Assembly (NCBI RefSeq): GCF_026339735.1
Contig: NZ_JAPEQG010000001.1
Span: forward strand, 1,364,001-1,428,000
Length of the DNA stretch: 64,000 nt
Direction: 5' to 3'
Source: Streptomyces sp. NBC_01669
GTDB lineage: Bacteria > Actinomycetota > Actinomycetes > Streptomycetales > Streptomycetaceae
Below are positions 18,530-26,376 of the stretch, in pieces (position 1 is the first letter of the stretch; each line of letters starts with the position of its first letter). The notes under the pieces were generated by a model. The model was not told the DNA's origin and did no database searches. It saw nothing but the letters and a program-made list of their open reading frames with translations. Both the position numbers and the translations under genes were made by a program.

Positions 18530-19402
18530 TCAGATCACGGGAGGTCGGCCGAGTCTGGTCAGCCGCCACACCGTGCGCCACTTCATCGGACGGCGTGGTC
18601 CGGAGGGCTTGGTCCAGCCTTCCCGGAAGCCGCCGAACCATGCCTTCAGCGCGGGGCCCGAGGGCTTGCGGAGCAGCGTCAGCAGCAGCCAGACGCCGAG
18701 GTAGACGGGGACCAGGGGCGCGGGCAGATTGCGGCGCGCCAGCCAGACCCGGTTCCTGGCCACCATGCGGTGGTAGACCGCGTGCCGGGACGGGGCGGTG
18801 GTCGGGTGGTTGAGAACCATGTCCGCGCGGTAGTCGATCATCCAGCCGGCGTCCAGTGCCCGCCAGGCGAGATCCGTCTCCTCGTGCGCGTAGAAGAAGT
18901 CGCCCGGCAGCCCGCCGACCTCGGCGAGAACCTGGGTACGGACGGCGTTGGCGCCGCCCAGGAAGGTCGTCACCCGCGACGAGCGCATCGGGTCGGCGGC
19001 GCGCAGCCGTGGCACGTGGCGGCGCTGGGTCACGCCGGTGTCCGGGTCGGCGATCCGAAAGCTGATGATCCCCAGCTTCGGGTCCTGCTCGAACGCCTGC
19101 CGGCACAGCTCGGCGGTGTCGGTCAGCGGCAGCAGTCCGTCGTCGTCGAGGAAGAGCAGCGCGTCGACGTCGGCGCCGGACGGGCCGAACGCCTCGATGC
19201 CGACGTTGCGGCCGCCGGGGATGCCGAGGTTCTCAGGGAGCTCGACGGTCCGTACACCCGCGGGGACGTCCGGGACCGGCGCGCCGTTGCCGACGACCAC
19301 CACCTCGATCCGGTCGCCGTCCTGCTTGGCGACCGAATCGAGGAGGGCGCGCAGTTCGTCAGGACGGTTGCCCATCGTGATGATGACCGCGCCGAGCTTC
19401 AT
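18530..19402 (-). CDS. GT2-family glycosyltransferase
   Basis: A 290-residue GT-A fold enzyme from the ATG at 19402 (MKLGAVIITMGNRPDELRAL). The DXD-like metal site is in LLFLDDDGLLPL. GGRNVGIEAF and FFYAHEETDLAWRALDAGW follow the rhamnosyl/GT2 pattern, the latter carrying the catalytic-base ED/ET segment. A C-terminal amphipathic/hydrophobic stretch (VYLGVWLLLTLLRK) may touch the membrane. It starts 5 bp after the upstream CDP-alcohol transferase ends. The donor sugar and acceptor are unknown; context suggests it decorates the exported lipid or wall polymer. Confidence 0.9.
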   Translation of the reverse strand: MKLGAVIITMGNRPDELRALLDSVAKQDGDRIEVVVVGNGAPVPDVPAGVRTVELPENLGIPGGRNVGIEAFGPSGADVDALLFLDDDGLLPLTDTAELCRQAFEQDPKLGIISFRIADPDTGVTQRRHVPRLRAADPMRSSRVTTFLGGANAVRTQVLAEVGGLPGDFFYAHEETDLAWRALDAGWMIDYRADMVLNHPTTAPSRHAVYHRMVARNRVWLARRNLPAPLVPVYLGVWLLLTLLRKPSGPALKAWFGGFREGWTKPSGPRRPMKWRTVWRLTRLGRPPVI

Positions 19403-19407
19403 GGGGC

Positions 19408-20187
19408 TCACTTCAGCCTGCTCGACGCCAGGACCGACACCAGGTGCAGCAGCGTCTGTACGAGGGCGATACCGGCCAGCACGGCGACGCCGAGCCGGGA
19501 GAAGAACAGGTCGCCCCTGACCGCGTCCAGGACCGCCAGGACCAGGATCAGCAGGGATGCCTCGATCCCGAGCACCAGGCGGTGGAACTTCAGCGCCGCG
19601 GCGGCCTTGCGGGCCAGTGCCAGACCGGACGAGCGCGGCTCCGACGCCGCCTCCTTGACGGGCGGCAGTCCGCCCTGGTGACGGGCGACGCCGACGAGGT
19701 CGGTCTCGGCCTTGATCAGGACAGCGCCGAGGGCGGCGAGGGTGCCGAGGAAGGCCCACAGCCAGTCGATCCGCCCGGAGCCCCACAGATCAGCCGCGCG
19801 CAGCCCGAAGCCGACCAGCACCGCGGCGTCGCAGAGGTAGGCGCCGACGCGGTCCAGGTAGACGCCGCCGAGCGAGAACTGCTTCTTCCAACGGGCGATC
19901 TCGCCGTCGATGCAGTCGAGCAGCAGATAGAGCTGGACCATCACCACCCCGAGGACGGCGCCCGCGATCCCGGGCACCAGCAGGGCCGGGGCGGCGAGGA
20001 CGCCGCAGACCGTCATCAGGTAGGTCAGTTGGTTCGGCGTGATCTTGGTGTTCACCAGGTACCGGTCTATGTGCAGCGAGATCTCCCGCATGTACATGCG
20101 CCCGGCCCAGTGTTCACCGCTGCGCCGGTCCTTCACACCCTCCGGGTGAACGACCGGACGGAGTTCAGCTACTGATGGTCTTGGCAT
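19408..20187 (-). CDS. CDP-alcohol phosphatidyltransferase family protein with altered motif
   Basis: A 259-residue multi-span membrane protein of the CDP-OH phosphotransferase family. The signature D1xxD2GxxAR(x8)GxxxD3xxxD4 is readable as Asp91, Asp94, Gly95, Ala98-Arg99, Gly108, Asp112, but the fourth position is Ala116 instead of Asp. That Asp is thought to act as the base that activates the acceptor alcohol, so this protein either uses a different residue or is not a standard transferase. The ATG at 20187 overlaps the upstream dehydrogenase gene by 23 bp. The larger family member at 21948-23786 keeps all four Asp. Confidence 0.88.
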   Translation of the reverse strand: MPRPSVAELRPVVHPEGVKDRRSGEHWAGRMYMREISLHIDRYLVNTKITPNQLTYLMTVCGVLAAPALLVPGIAGAVLGVVMVQLYLLLDCIDGEIARWKKQFSLGGVYLDRVGAYLCDAAVLVGFGLRAADLWGSGRIDWLWAFLGTLAALGAVLIKAETDLVGVARHQGGLPPVKEAASEPRSSGLALARKAAAALKFHRLVLGIEASLLILVLAVLDAVRGDLFFSRLGVAVLAGIALVQTLLHLVSVLASSRLK

Positions 20188-21226
20188 AGTCGGCGTACGC
20201 GTCCCTGATCTGGTCGGTGGACAGGTTGAGGTGTTCGAGGATCGTGAAGCGTCCCGGACGTGTCTGCGGGGCGTAGTCGACGGCCTGGACGAACTCGTCG
20301 GCGGTGAAGCCGATGTCTTCGGGCAGGACCGGCAGCCCGTGCCGGCGCAGGGTGGTCACCATGAGCAGCGACTCCTCGCGCGCACCTCGCAGGTACATGG
20401 CGAAGCAGGCGCCGAGGCCGACCTGCTCGCCGTGGCTGGCAGCGCGCTTGGGGTACAGCAGGTCGAAGGCGTGGTTGATCTCGTGACAGGCGCCCGAGGC
20501 AGGCCGGGAATCCCCGGCGACCGACATGGAGATGCCGGTGAGCACCAGGCCCTCGGCGAGCACCTTCAGGAAGGCGTCGTCGCCGACCCCGCCGGGGTGG
20601 CGCAGCACGGCCTCACCCGCCTGCCGGGCCATGGCGGCCGCCAGCCCGTCGATCTCCTCGCCCTTGACGTCGTGGGCGAGCTCCCAGTCGGCCACGCAGG
20701 AAATGTTGGAGACCGCGTCGCCGATGCCGGAACGGACGAAGCGGGTGGGCGCCTCGCGGATGATGTCGAGATCGATGACGACGGCGATCGGGGTGGGGAC
20801 CCCGTACGAGCCCCGTCCGTTGTCGTTGTCCAGGGTCGCCACGGGCGAGCAGAGACCGTCGTGCGAGAGGTTCGTCGCGACCGCGACCATCGGCATGCCG
20901 ACGCGCGCCGCGGCGTACTTCGCCACGTCGATGATCTTGCCGCCGCCGAGGCCGACCACGGCGTCGTACCGGTTGCCCTTGATCTCGTCGGCGAGCCGCA
21001 CGGCGGAGTCGATCGTGCCGTCGGCGACCTGATACCAGTGGGCGCCCGGCAGCACCGGGGACAGCCGCTCGCGCAGGACCCGGCCCGAGCCGCCGCTGAT
21101 CGCGACGGCGAGCTTGCCGGAGGAGGAGATCCGCTGGTCGGCGAGGAGGCCGGCCAGGTCGTCCAGGGCGCCGCCGCGGATGTCGACGACGACCGGGGAC
21201 GGGATGAGCCGGGTCAGTACAGGCAC
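20165..21226 (-). CDS. Iron-containing alcohol dehydrogenase superfamily, sn-glycerol-1-phosphate dehydrogenase-like
   Basis: A 353-residue protein matching the EgsA/AraM branch. It has GGGKIIDVAKY for nucleotide binding, ATNLSHDGLCSP for substrate, and candidate metal ligands Asp170 (SGIGDAVSN), His248 (CHEINHAFD) and His265 (SHGEQVG). The GDAVSN...ADWELA segment is especially close to archaeal and Bacillus G1P dehydrogenases, which reduce dihydroxyacetone phosphate to sn-glycerol-1-phosphate. The start is GTG, overlapping the nucleotidyltransferase stop by 13 bp. In this operon it probably supplies a phosphorylated polyol to the cytidylyltransferase. Substrate is inferred. Confidence 0.85.
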   Translation of the reverse strand: MPVLTRLIPSPVVVDIRGGALDDLAGLLADQRISSSGKLAVAISGGSGRVLRERLSPVLPGAHWYQVADGTIDSAVRLADEIKGNRYDAVVGLGGGKIIDVAKYAAARVGMPMVAVATNLSHDGLCSPVATLDNDNGRGSYGVPTPIAVVIDLDIIREAPTRFVRSGIGDAVSNISCVADWELAHDVKGEEIDGLAAAMARQAGEAVLRHPGGVGDDAFLKVLAEGLVLTGISMSVAGDSRPASGACHEINHAFDLLYPKRAASHGEQVGLGACFAMYLRGAREESLLMVTTLRRHGLPVLPEDIGFTADEFVQAVDYAPQTRPGRFTILEHLNLSTDQIRDAYADYAKTISS

Positions 21227-21951
21227 GCGATCTCACGGCCCTTCGCGAGGTCGTCGTGGTTGTCGATCTCGACCCACGTCACTTCGCCTATGGGGGCCAC
21301 GTCGACGGTGAAGCCGCGGTTGACGAGCTCCTGGTAGCCGTCCTCGTAGTAGAGGTCGGGGTCGCGCTCGAACGTCGCCTTCAGGGCGTCGGCCAGCTCC
21401 TCGGCGGCCTCGGGCTCGATCAGGGTGACGCCGATGTACTCGCCGGTCGCCGTGGTCGGGTCCATCAGCTTGGTGATCCGCTGGACGCCCTTGTCGCCGT
21501 CGGTGATGACCTTCATCTCCTCGTCGGCGAGGTTCTTCACCGTGTCGAGGGCGAGGATGATCTTCTGTCCGTTGCCGCGGGCGGCGAGAAGCGTCTTCTC
21601 CACGGACACCGGGTGCACGGTGTCGCCATTGGCGAGGATGACGCCCCGCTTCAGGACCTCACGGGCACACCACAGGGAGTAGGCGTTGTTCCACTCCTCG
21701 GCCTTGTCGTTGTCGACAAGAGTGAGCGTCAGGCCGTACTTCGCCTCCAGCTCGGCCTTGCGGTCGTACACGGCCTCCTTGCGGTAGCCGACGACGATCG
21801 CGGCCTCGGTGAGGCCGATCTCCGCGAAGTTGGCGAGCGTCAGGTCGAGCACGGTCTTCTCGCCGTCGACCGGCACGAGGGCCTTCGGAAGCGTGTCGGT
21901 GTAGGGGCGCAGACGCCGTCCTGCACCGGCTGCGAGTACGAGGCCGATCAT
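21214..21951 (-). CDS. Nucleotidyltransferase, LicC/inositol-phosphate cytidylyltransferase-like
   Basis: A 245-residue Rossmann-type NTP transferase from the ATG at 21951 (MIGLVLAAGAGRRLRPYTDT), with PKALVPV completing the nucleotide loop. NNAYSLWCAREVL and ILANGDTVH resemble CTP:phosphocholine and CTP:inositol-1-phosphate cytidylyltransferases more than RmlA sugar enzymes. It would make a CDP-alcohol for the neighbouring CDP-alcohol transferases. GAAGGAG precedes the ATG, and the start overlaps the upstream gene by 4 bp. The accepted alcohol phosphate (glycerol-1-P, inositol-P or another) cannot be decided. Confidence 0.85.
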   Translation of the reverse strand: MIGLVLAAGAGRRLRPYTDTLPKALVPVDGEKTVLDLTLANFAEIGLTEAAIVVGYRKEAVYDRKAELEAKYGLTLTLVDNDKAEEWNNAYSLWCAREVLKRGVILANGDTVHPVSVEKTLLAARGNGQKIILALDTVKNLADEEMKVITDGDKGVQRITKLMDPTTATGEYIGVTLIEPEAAEELADALKATFERDPDLYYEDGYQELVNRGFTVDVAPIGEVTWVEIDNHDDLAKGREIACLY

Positions 21952-23786
21952 GCGGGTTCTCCTTCGTCGTGAACGGCAGGTGCTCCGGAGGACACCCAGA
22001 AGCGGATGGACTCGGCAAGCACCACCACGGCCACGGCCACCGCGAAAGCGGTGAGTGCCACGGTGAAACCTGAATGCTGAGTGAGTACGGCGGCGAGTAC
22101 GGCCACCACCAGGGTCCGGCCCTCGTGCCCACCGATCGTTCGCACCAGCCACCGGGGCGGCGCGCCGGTGCCCCCGCGAATGCGGTACACCGTGTCGTAG
22201 TGATGGTAGGCGACGGCCGAAATCAGTCCGAAAGCCGCAGGAAGGGCTTGATCGACATCACTGCGGGCGGCCAGAGCAAGGATCGTGCAGTACTCCGCCG
22301 CCCGGAATATCGGGGGCACGAGCCAGTCGAGTGCGCCCTTGAGGGGACGGGCGACGGCGACGCCGGAGCAGACCGCGTAGAACACCGCGGCGACGATCAT
22401 CTGCCGACTGCCGAACGGTTGCAGCAGAGCGGCGGCGATCAGGGCGGCCGCACCGACGAGGGCCACCACCGGGGCGGCCCACCCGCCCCGGATGCGGGGT
22501 CCCCTCGCCGCGACGAGGCCGGCCAGCGGCCCGGAGTCCGCGAGGTCGGCGAGCGCCTGGGCGGCCCGGTCGGTGCGCTGCGCCTTGCGGGTCAGCGAGC
22601 GCAGCAGGCGGCCGGCGGTGGTGTAGCAGGCGGCGACGGAGCAGCCGATCAGCAGAGCGTAGAAGACGATCCGCGGGGTCGTCACCGCGGTCAGCACGGC
22701 GATCATCGCCCAGCGCTCGCCGATCGGCAGCACTATCATCCGGCGCAGCCAGACCGTCCAGCCGACGCTGTCGAGCTTGTCGGAGAGGGCTGCCGTCGGG
22801 CTCGAATTGGCGACCGCGTCGTGGTTGGCCTCGTTGAACGAGAAGTCGACGACATGACGGCAGGTCTGCAGCACCATCGCGCCGAGGGCGAGCGCCCATA
22901 CGTCGTCGCCGTTGCGGGCCGCGCCGAGGGCGAGGCCCGCGTAGTACGCGTACTCCTTGGCCCGGTCGAACGTGGCGTCCAGCCAGGCGCCCATCGTCGA
23001 GTACTGCAGCGAGTAGCGGGCGAGCTGCCCGTCGGTGCAGTCCAGGACGAAGGAGAAGAGCAGCAGCAGTCCCGCGGCGATGTACCCGCCGCGGCTGCCG
23101 GTCGCCGCGCAGCCCGCCGCGATCAGCGCGGTGAGCAGGGAGGCGGTGGTGACCTGGTTCGGCGTGAGGCCGCGGCGCGCGCACCAGCGGGCGATGTAGC
23201 GCGAGTACGGGCTGATGAAGTAGGTGGTGAAGAAGCCGTCGCGGGCCTTCACGGCGCTGCGCAGCCGTACCGCCTCGTCGTCGACCGCGTCCACAGCGGA
23301 CTGGGCGGTGGCGCGGGCGGCCTGGTCGACGGGGACGGCCGCGACGAGCGAGCCGAGCTCCGGGCGCTGCACGGCGGTGCCCTCGGCCTCCAGCGCGACG
23401 GCGAGACGGCCCGGCACGGTGCGGTCGGTGACGGGCACGGTGTCCGCGCCGCCGGCCCGTCCCAGCGGGACGCCCGCACCGATGGCCGCGGTGGTGCTGC
23501 GCAGGGCGCGGGCGAGCGCGGGGCGCGCCTCCGGCTGTGCGGTGAGCGCACCGGGGACGGTGGCGGCGGGGAAGCGGGGGTCGGTCAGTCCGAGCCGAAG
23601 GGCGTGGACGTGTCCGACGAAGCGGGGATCGACGAGCGCGACGCGGGCGTCGGCAGGGGCTGCGGAGAGCAGCTCGGCGGCCTCGGTGACATCAGCGGCG
23701 GTCTGCACGTCGAAGCCCAGCGACCTCAGATCGTCCGCGAGCGACGATCCGGGTACCGATGCACCGGTGAGGATGGCGGTCGACAG
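21948..23786 (-). CDS. Large CDP-alcohol phosphatidyltransferase (DUF5941-type C-terminus)
   Basis: First gene of the envelope cluster. The frame stays open 26 codons beyond an internal GTG at 23708, to a CTG at 23786 that lies nine bases after AAGGAG and directly after an in-frame stop. Starting there gives STAILTGASVPG at the N-terminus and a 612-residue protein; the shorter start remains possible. Residues 1-200 form a soluble domain of unclear type. The intact CDP-alcohol motif is at Asp249, Asp252, Asp270, Asp274 (DCTDGQLAR). Further helices and a C-terminal membrane domain I recall as DUF5941 follow. It probably makes a phosphodiester-linked lipid or lipid-linked precursor. Confidence 0.85.
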   Translation of the reverse strand: MSTAILTGASVPGSSLADDLRSLGFDVQTAADVTEAAELLSAAPADARVALVDPRFVGHVHALRLGLTDPRFPAATVPGALTAQPEARPALARALRSTTAAIGAGVPLGRAGGADTVPVTDRTVPGRLAVALEAEGTAVQRPELGSLVAAVPVDQAARATAQSAVDAVDDEAVRLRSAVKARDGFFTTYFISPYSRYIARWCARRGLTPNQVTTASLLTALIAAGCAATGSRGGYIAAGLLLLFSFVLDCTDGQLARYSLQYSTMGAWLDATFDRAKEYAYYAGLALGAARNGDDVWALALGAMVLQTCRHVVDFSFNEANHDAVANSSPTAALSDKLDSVGWTVWLRRMIVLPIGERWAMIAVLTAVTTPRIVFYALLIGCSVAACYTTAGRLLRSLTRKAQRTDRAAQALADLADSGPLAGLVAARGPRIRGGWAAPVVALVGAAALIAAALLQPFGSRQMIVAAVFYAVCSGVAVARPLKGALDWLVPPIFRAAEYCTILALAARSDVDQALPAAFGLISAVAYHHYDTVYRIRGGTGAPPRWLVRTIGGHEGRTLVVAVLAAVLTQHSGFTVALTAFAVAVAVVVLAESIRFWVSSGAPAVHDEGEPA

Positions 23787-24047
23787 ACGAACTCACTCCT
23801 TGGTGCTGACAGGGTCGGCGCGCGACAGTGCGGCCCGGATGCGGGCCGGCGGCACGTCGGCAGAGGCTATCGGATGAACGGAAGCGGGAGTTCACTGCCC
23901 GTTTGTGCTCCGTTCGGGGCGGACCGGCATCATGCGGCGCCGCCCGCGATCATCATCGTCGATCCCGGCCCCGGCTCACAAACCGCGGGGGTACCGGGCT
24001 CCCCCTCGGCTCACACGCCGCAGCGGCATAGACCTAGGCTGACGGGT
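23787..24047. other. Divergent intergenic region between envelope cluster and galE
   Basis: A 261-bp space that must hold the promoters of the envelope operon (leftward) and galE (rightward). On the right side TAGGCT at 24035-24040 sits seven bases before the galE ATG and looks like the -10 of a leaderless promoter; no good -35 was seen. No further gene or clear operator was recognised. Confidence 0.5.
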
Positions 24048-25031
24048 ATGACATGGCTGATCACAGGCGGAGCGGGATATATCGGGGCACATGTGGTGCG
24101 GGCCATGGCGGCTGCCGGGGAGCGGGTGGTCGTGCTCGACGACCTCTCGACCGGCATCCGCGACCGGATCCCGGCCGATGTACCGCTGATCCGCGGCTCG
24201 ACCGCCGATCGCGCGCTGCTCGACCGCACGCTCGCCAGGCACACGGTGACGGGTGTGGTGCATCTCGCAGCGAAGAAACAGGTGGGCGAATCCGTCGAGA
24301 AGCCGCTGCACTACTACCGGGAGAACGTGTCGGGGCTGACCGTCCTGCTGGAGGCCGTGGTCGCCGCCGGTGTGCGGAGCTTCCTCTTCTCCTCCTCGGC
24401 CGCCGTGTACGGCGTACCGGACGTGGAACTCATTACCGAGGAGACTCCCTGCGCCCCGATCAATCCGTACGGTGAGACCAAGCTCGCCGGGGAGTGGCTG
24501 GTCCGGGCGACCGGGCGGGCGCACTCCCTGTCCACCGGCTGCCTGCGCTACTTCAATGTGGCGGGAGCGGCCGCGCCGGAACTCTCGGACACGGGCGTCT
24601 TCAATGTCATTCCGATGTTCTTCGACCGGCTGACCCGCGGCGAGGCCCCCCGGATCTTCGGCGACGACTATCCGACGCCGGACGGGACCTGCATCCGCGA
24701 CTACATCCACGTCGCCGATCTCGCCGACGCGCATCTCGCTGCGGCCCGCAGACTCGCCGGGCAGGACAGCCCCGGGGACCTGACCGTGAACATCGGCCGC
24801 GGCGAGGGCGTCTCGGTGCGCGAGCTCGCTGATCTGGTGGGCGAGGTCACCGGCCACCCGATCAAACCGGAGACCGAGCCGCGTCGGCCCGGCGACGCGG
24901 CCAGGGCAGTCGCCTCCGCCGCCCGGATGTCCGAGGAGCTGGGCTGGACGGCCCGGCTCGGGGTGCGGGACATGGTCGAGTCGGCCTGGGAGGGCTGGTG
25001 CCTGCGCCACCCCGAGGCGCTCGCCTCATGA
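24048..25031 (+). CDS. galE: UDP-glucose 4-epimerase
   Basis: A 327-residue short-chain dehydrogenase/epimerase. The NAD motif is TGGAGYIGAH at residues 6-15. SSSAAVYG and the catalytic YxxxK (NPYGETKLAGEW) follow, then LRYFNVAGA and the sugar-binding RDYIHVADLADAH. It interconverts UDP-glucose and UDP-galactose. The ATG at 24048 is only seven bases after a TAGGCT -10 element, so the transcript is probably leaderless. It is divergent from the envelope cluster and could provide UDP-galactose for it. A strong hairpin 22 bp after its stop ends the transcript. Confidence 0.93.
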   Translation: MTWLITGGAGYIGAHVVRAMAAAGERVVVLDDLSTGIRDRIPADVPLIRGSTADRALLDRTLARHTVTGVVHLAAKKQVGESVEKPLHYYRENVSGLTVLLEAVVAAGVRSFLFSSSAAVYGVPDVELITEETPCAPINPYGETKLAGEWLVRATGRAHSLSTGCLRYFNVAGAAAPELSDTGVFNVIPMFFDRLTRGEAPRIFGDDYPTPDGTCIRDYIHVADLADAHLAAARRLAGQDSPGDLTVNIGRGEGVSVRELADLVGEVTGHPIKPETEPRRPGDAARAVASAARMSEELGWTARLGVRDMVESAWEGWCLRHPEALAS

Positions 25032-25052
25032 TCCGCGCCTGAGCGTTGCACC

Positions 25053-25086
25053 GCCCTGACCTGCCACCATTTCCGCAGGTCAGGGC
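25053..25086 (+). terminator. Terminator after galE
   Basis: A perfect 12-bp stem, GCCCTGACCTGC (25053-25064) and GCAGGTCAGGGC (25075-25086), with a 10-base loop, located just past the galE stop. Confidence 0.85.
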
Positions 25087-25196
25087 ACATGACAACGGTG
25101 TTCAGTGCCGTGTTGCCCGATACCCCCTACCCGTAGTTCACTGGCCTTCTCGGGCCGATACGGGTCCGGTTCCGCAAGACGACCGGAGGCGTCCCC

Positions 25197-26138
25197 ATGG
25201 GAGCTGGGCACGATCACGGACACTCGCACGGCGGGCCGCCGCCCACCGGCACCGCGACCGCCGCGTACAAGGGACGGCTGCGCATCGCGCTGTGCATCAC
25301 ACTCACCGTGATGGTCGTGGAGATCATCGGTGGTCTGCTCTCCGACTCGCTCGCGCTGATCGCCGACGCCGCCCATATGGCGACCGATGCGCTGGGGCTG
25401 GGCATGGCGCTGCTGGCGATCCACTTCGCCAACAAGCCGGCCGGGCTCAACCGGACCTTCGGCTACGCCCGGGCCGAGATCCTCGCCGCTCTGGCCAACT
25501 GCCTGCTGCTGCTCGGTGTGGGCGGCTACCTGCTCTACGAAGCGGTCGAGCGCTTCGTCACGCCCGCCGAGACCCGGGGCGGGCTGACGATCGTCTTCGC
25601 CCTCGTCGGCCTGGCCGCCAACATGGTCTCCCTGTCGCTGCTGATGCGCGGGCAGAAGGACAGCCTCAATGTGCGCGGCGCCTATCTGGAGGTGCTCGCG
25701 GACGCGCTCGGCTCGGTCACCGTGCTGGTCTCGGCCGGCATCATCCTGGCCACCGGCTGGCAGGCCGCCGACCCGATCGCCTCGCTGCTGATCGGCCTGA
25801 TGATCGTCCCCCGTACGGTCAAGCTGCTCCGGGAGACGCTCAATGTGCTGCTGGAGTCGGCCCCCAAGGGCGTCGACATGGGCGAGGTACGGGCCCACAT
25901 CACCGCCCTGCCCGGGGTGCTGGACGTCCATGACCTGCATGCCTGGACCATCACTTCGGGGATGCCGGTGCTCTCCGCCCATGTGGTGGTGCAGCAGGAG
26001 CTGCTCGACTCGATGGGGCACGAGAAGCTGCTGCACGAGCTGCAGGGCTGTCTCGGCGACCACTTCGACGTCGAGCACTGCACGTTCCAGCTGGAGCCGA
26101 GCGGGCACGCGGAGCACGAGGCCAAGCTCTGTCACTGA
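25197..26138 (+). CDS. Cation diffusion facilitator (CzcD/ZitB-like metal exporter)
   Basis: A 313-residue CDF transporter. A short His-rich N-terminus (GHDHGHSHGG) is followed by six transmembrane helices. The helix-II metal site is DAAHMATD; the matching helix-V site is YLEVLADALGS, with Glu where many zinc carriers have His. A cytoplasmic domain of about 90 residues ends the protein (HDLHAWTI, FDVEHCTFQLE). It exports Zn2+ or related divalent ions using the proton gradient. The start is ATG with GGAGG seven bases upstream. It is probably monocistronic; no metal-responsive operator was recognised. Confidence 0.93.
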   Translation: MGAGHDHGHSHGGPPPTGTATAAYKGRLRIALCITLTVMVVEIIGGLLSDSLALIADAAHMATDALGLGMALLAIHFANKPAGLNRTFGYARAEILAALANCLLLLGVGGYLLYEAVERFVTPAETRGGLTIVFALVGLAANMVSLSLLMRGQKDSLNVRGAYLEVLADALGSVTVLVSAGIILATGWQAADPIASLLIGLMIVPRTVKLLRETLNVLLESAPKGVDMGEVRAHITALPGVLDVHDLHAWTITSGMPVLSAHVVVQQELLDSMGHEKLLHELQGCLGDHFDVEHCTFQLEPSGHAEHEAKLCH

Positions 26139-26183
26139 ACGGCAATTCAGCGCGATACCCGAACTGCCGTCCTGGAGCGGGTG

Positions 26184-26189
26184 TAGGGT
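26184..26189 (+). promoter_or_regulatory. Likely -10 element upstream of small ORF and methyltransferase gene
   Basis: TAGGGT at 26184-26189 fits the streptomycete -10 pattern. It is followed by a short hairpin (GAGGCA-TACG-TGCCTC), then a ribosome site and a 22-codon ORF. No clear -35 was seen. Confidence 0.35.
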
Positions 26190-26241
26190 CCTGCGCAGAG
26201 GCATACGTGCCTCCCCCTGCCTGAGAGAGGAGCTGAGGTTG

Positions 26242-26310
26242 ATGACCGTCGCGACGGCGCTTGCCCGGCGCAGCATCCGGTCCTTCTTCAGCTCCCGGGT
26301 TCCCGGCTAG
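26242..26310 (+). CDS. Possible 22-residue leader-type peptide
   Basis: A short ORF beginning MTVATALARRSIRSFF and ending SRVPG, with GAGGAG nine bases before the ATG. It lies between a likely promoter and the methyltransferase-acetyltransferase gene, which begins with TTG 66 bp later. It is Arg-rich, with no run of one amino acid that would mark an attenuator. It could be a real small peptide, an upstream ORF controlling the next gene, or chance. Confidence 0.3.
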   Translation: MTVATALARRSIRSFFSSRVPG

Positions 26311-26376
26311 CACCCCGGCTCACGCACGCCGAGTCGCCACGTTGGCCGGAACCCTCTCACTCAAGGGTTTCCCACG

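Noticed and set aside
22074..24047. Plus-strand open frame running into galE from far upstream
   Set aside because: The upstream part is antisense to the CDP-alcohol transferase. GalE homology begins exactly at the ATG 24048, which has its own leaderless -10.
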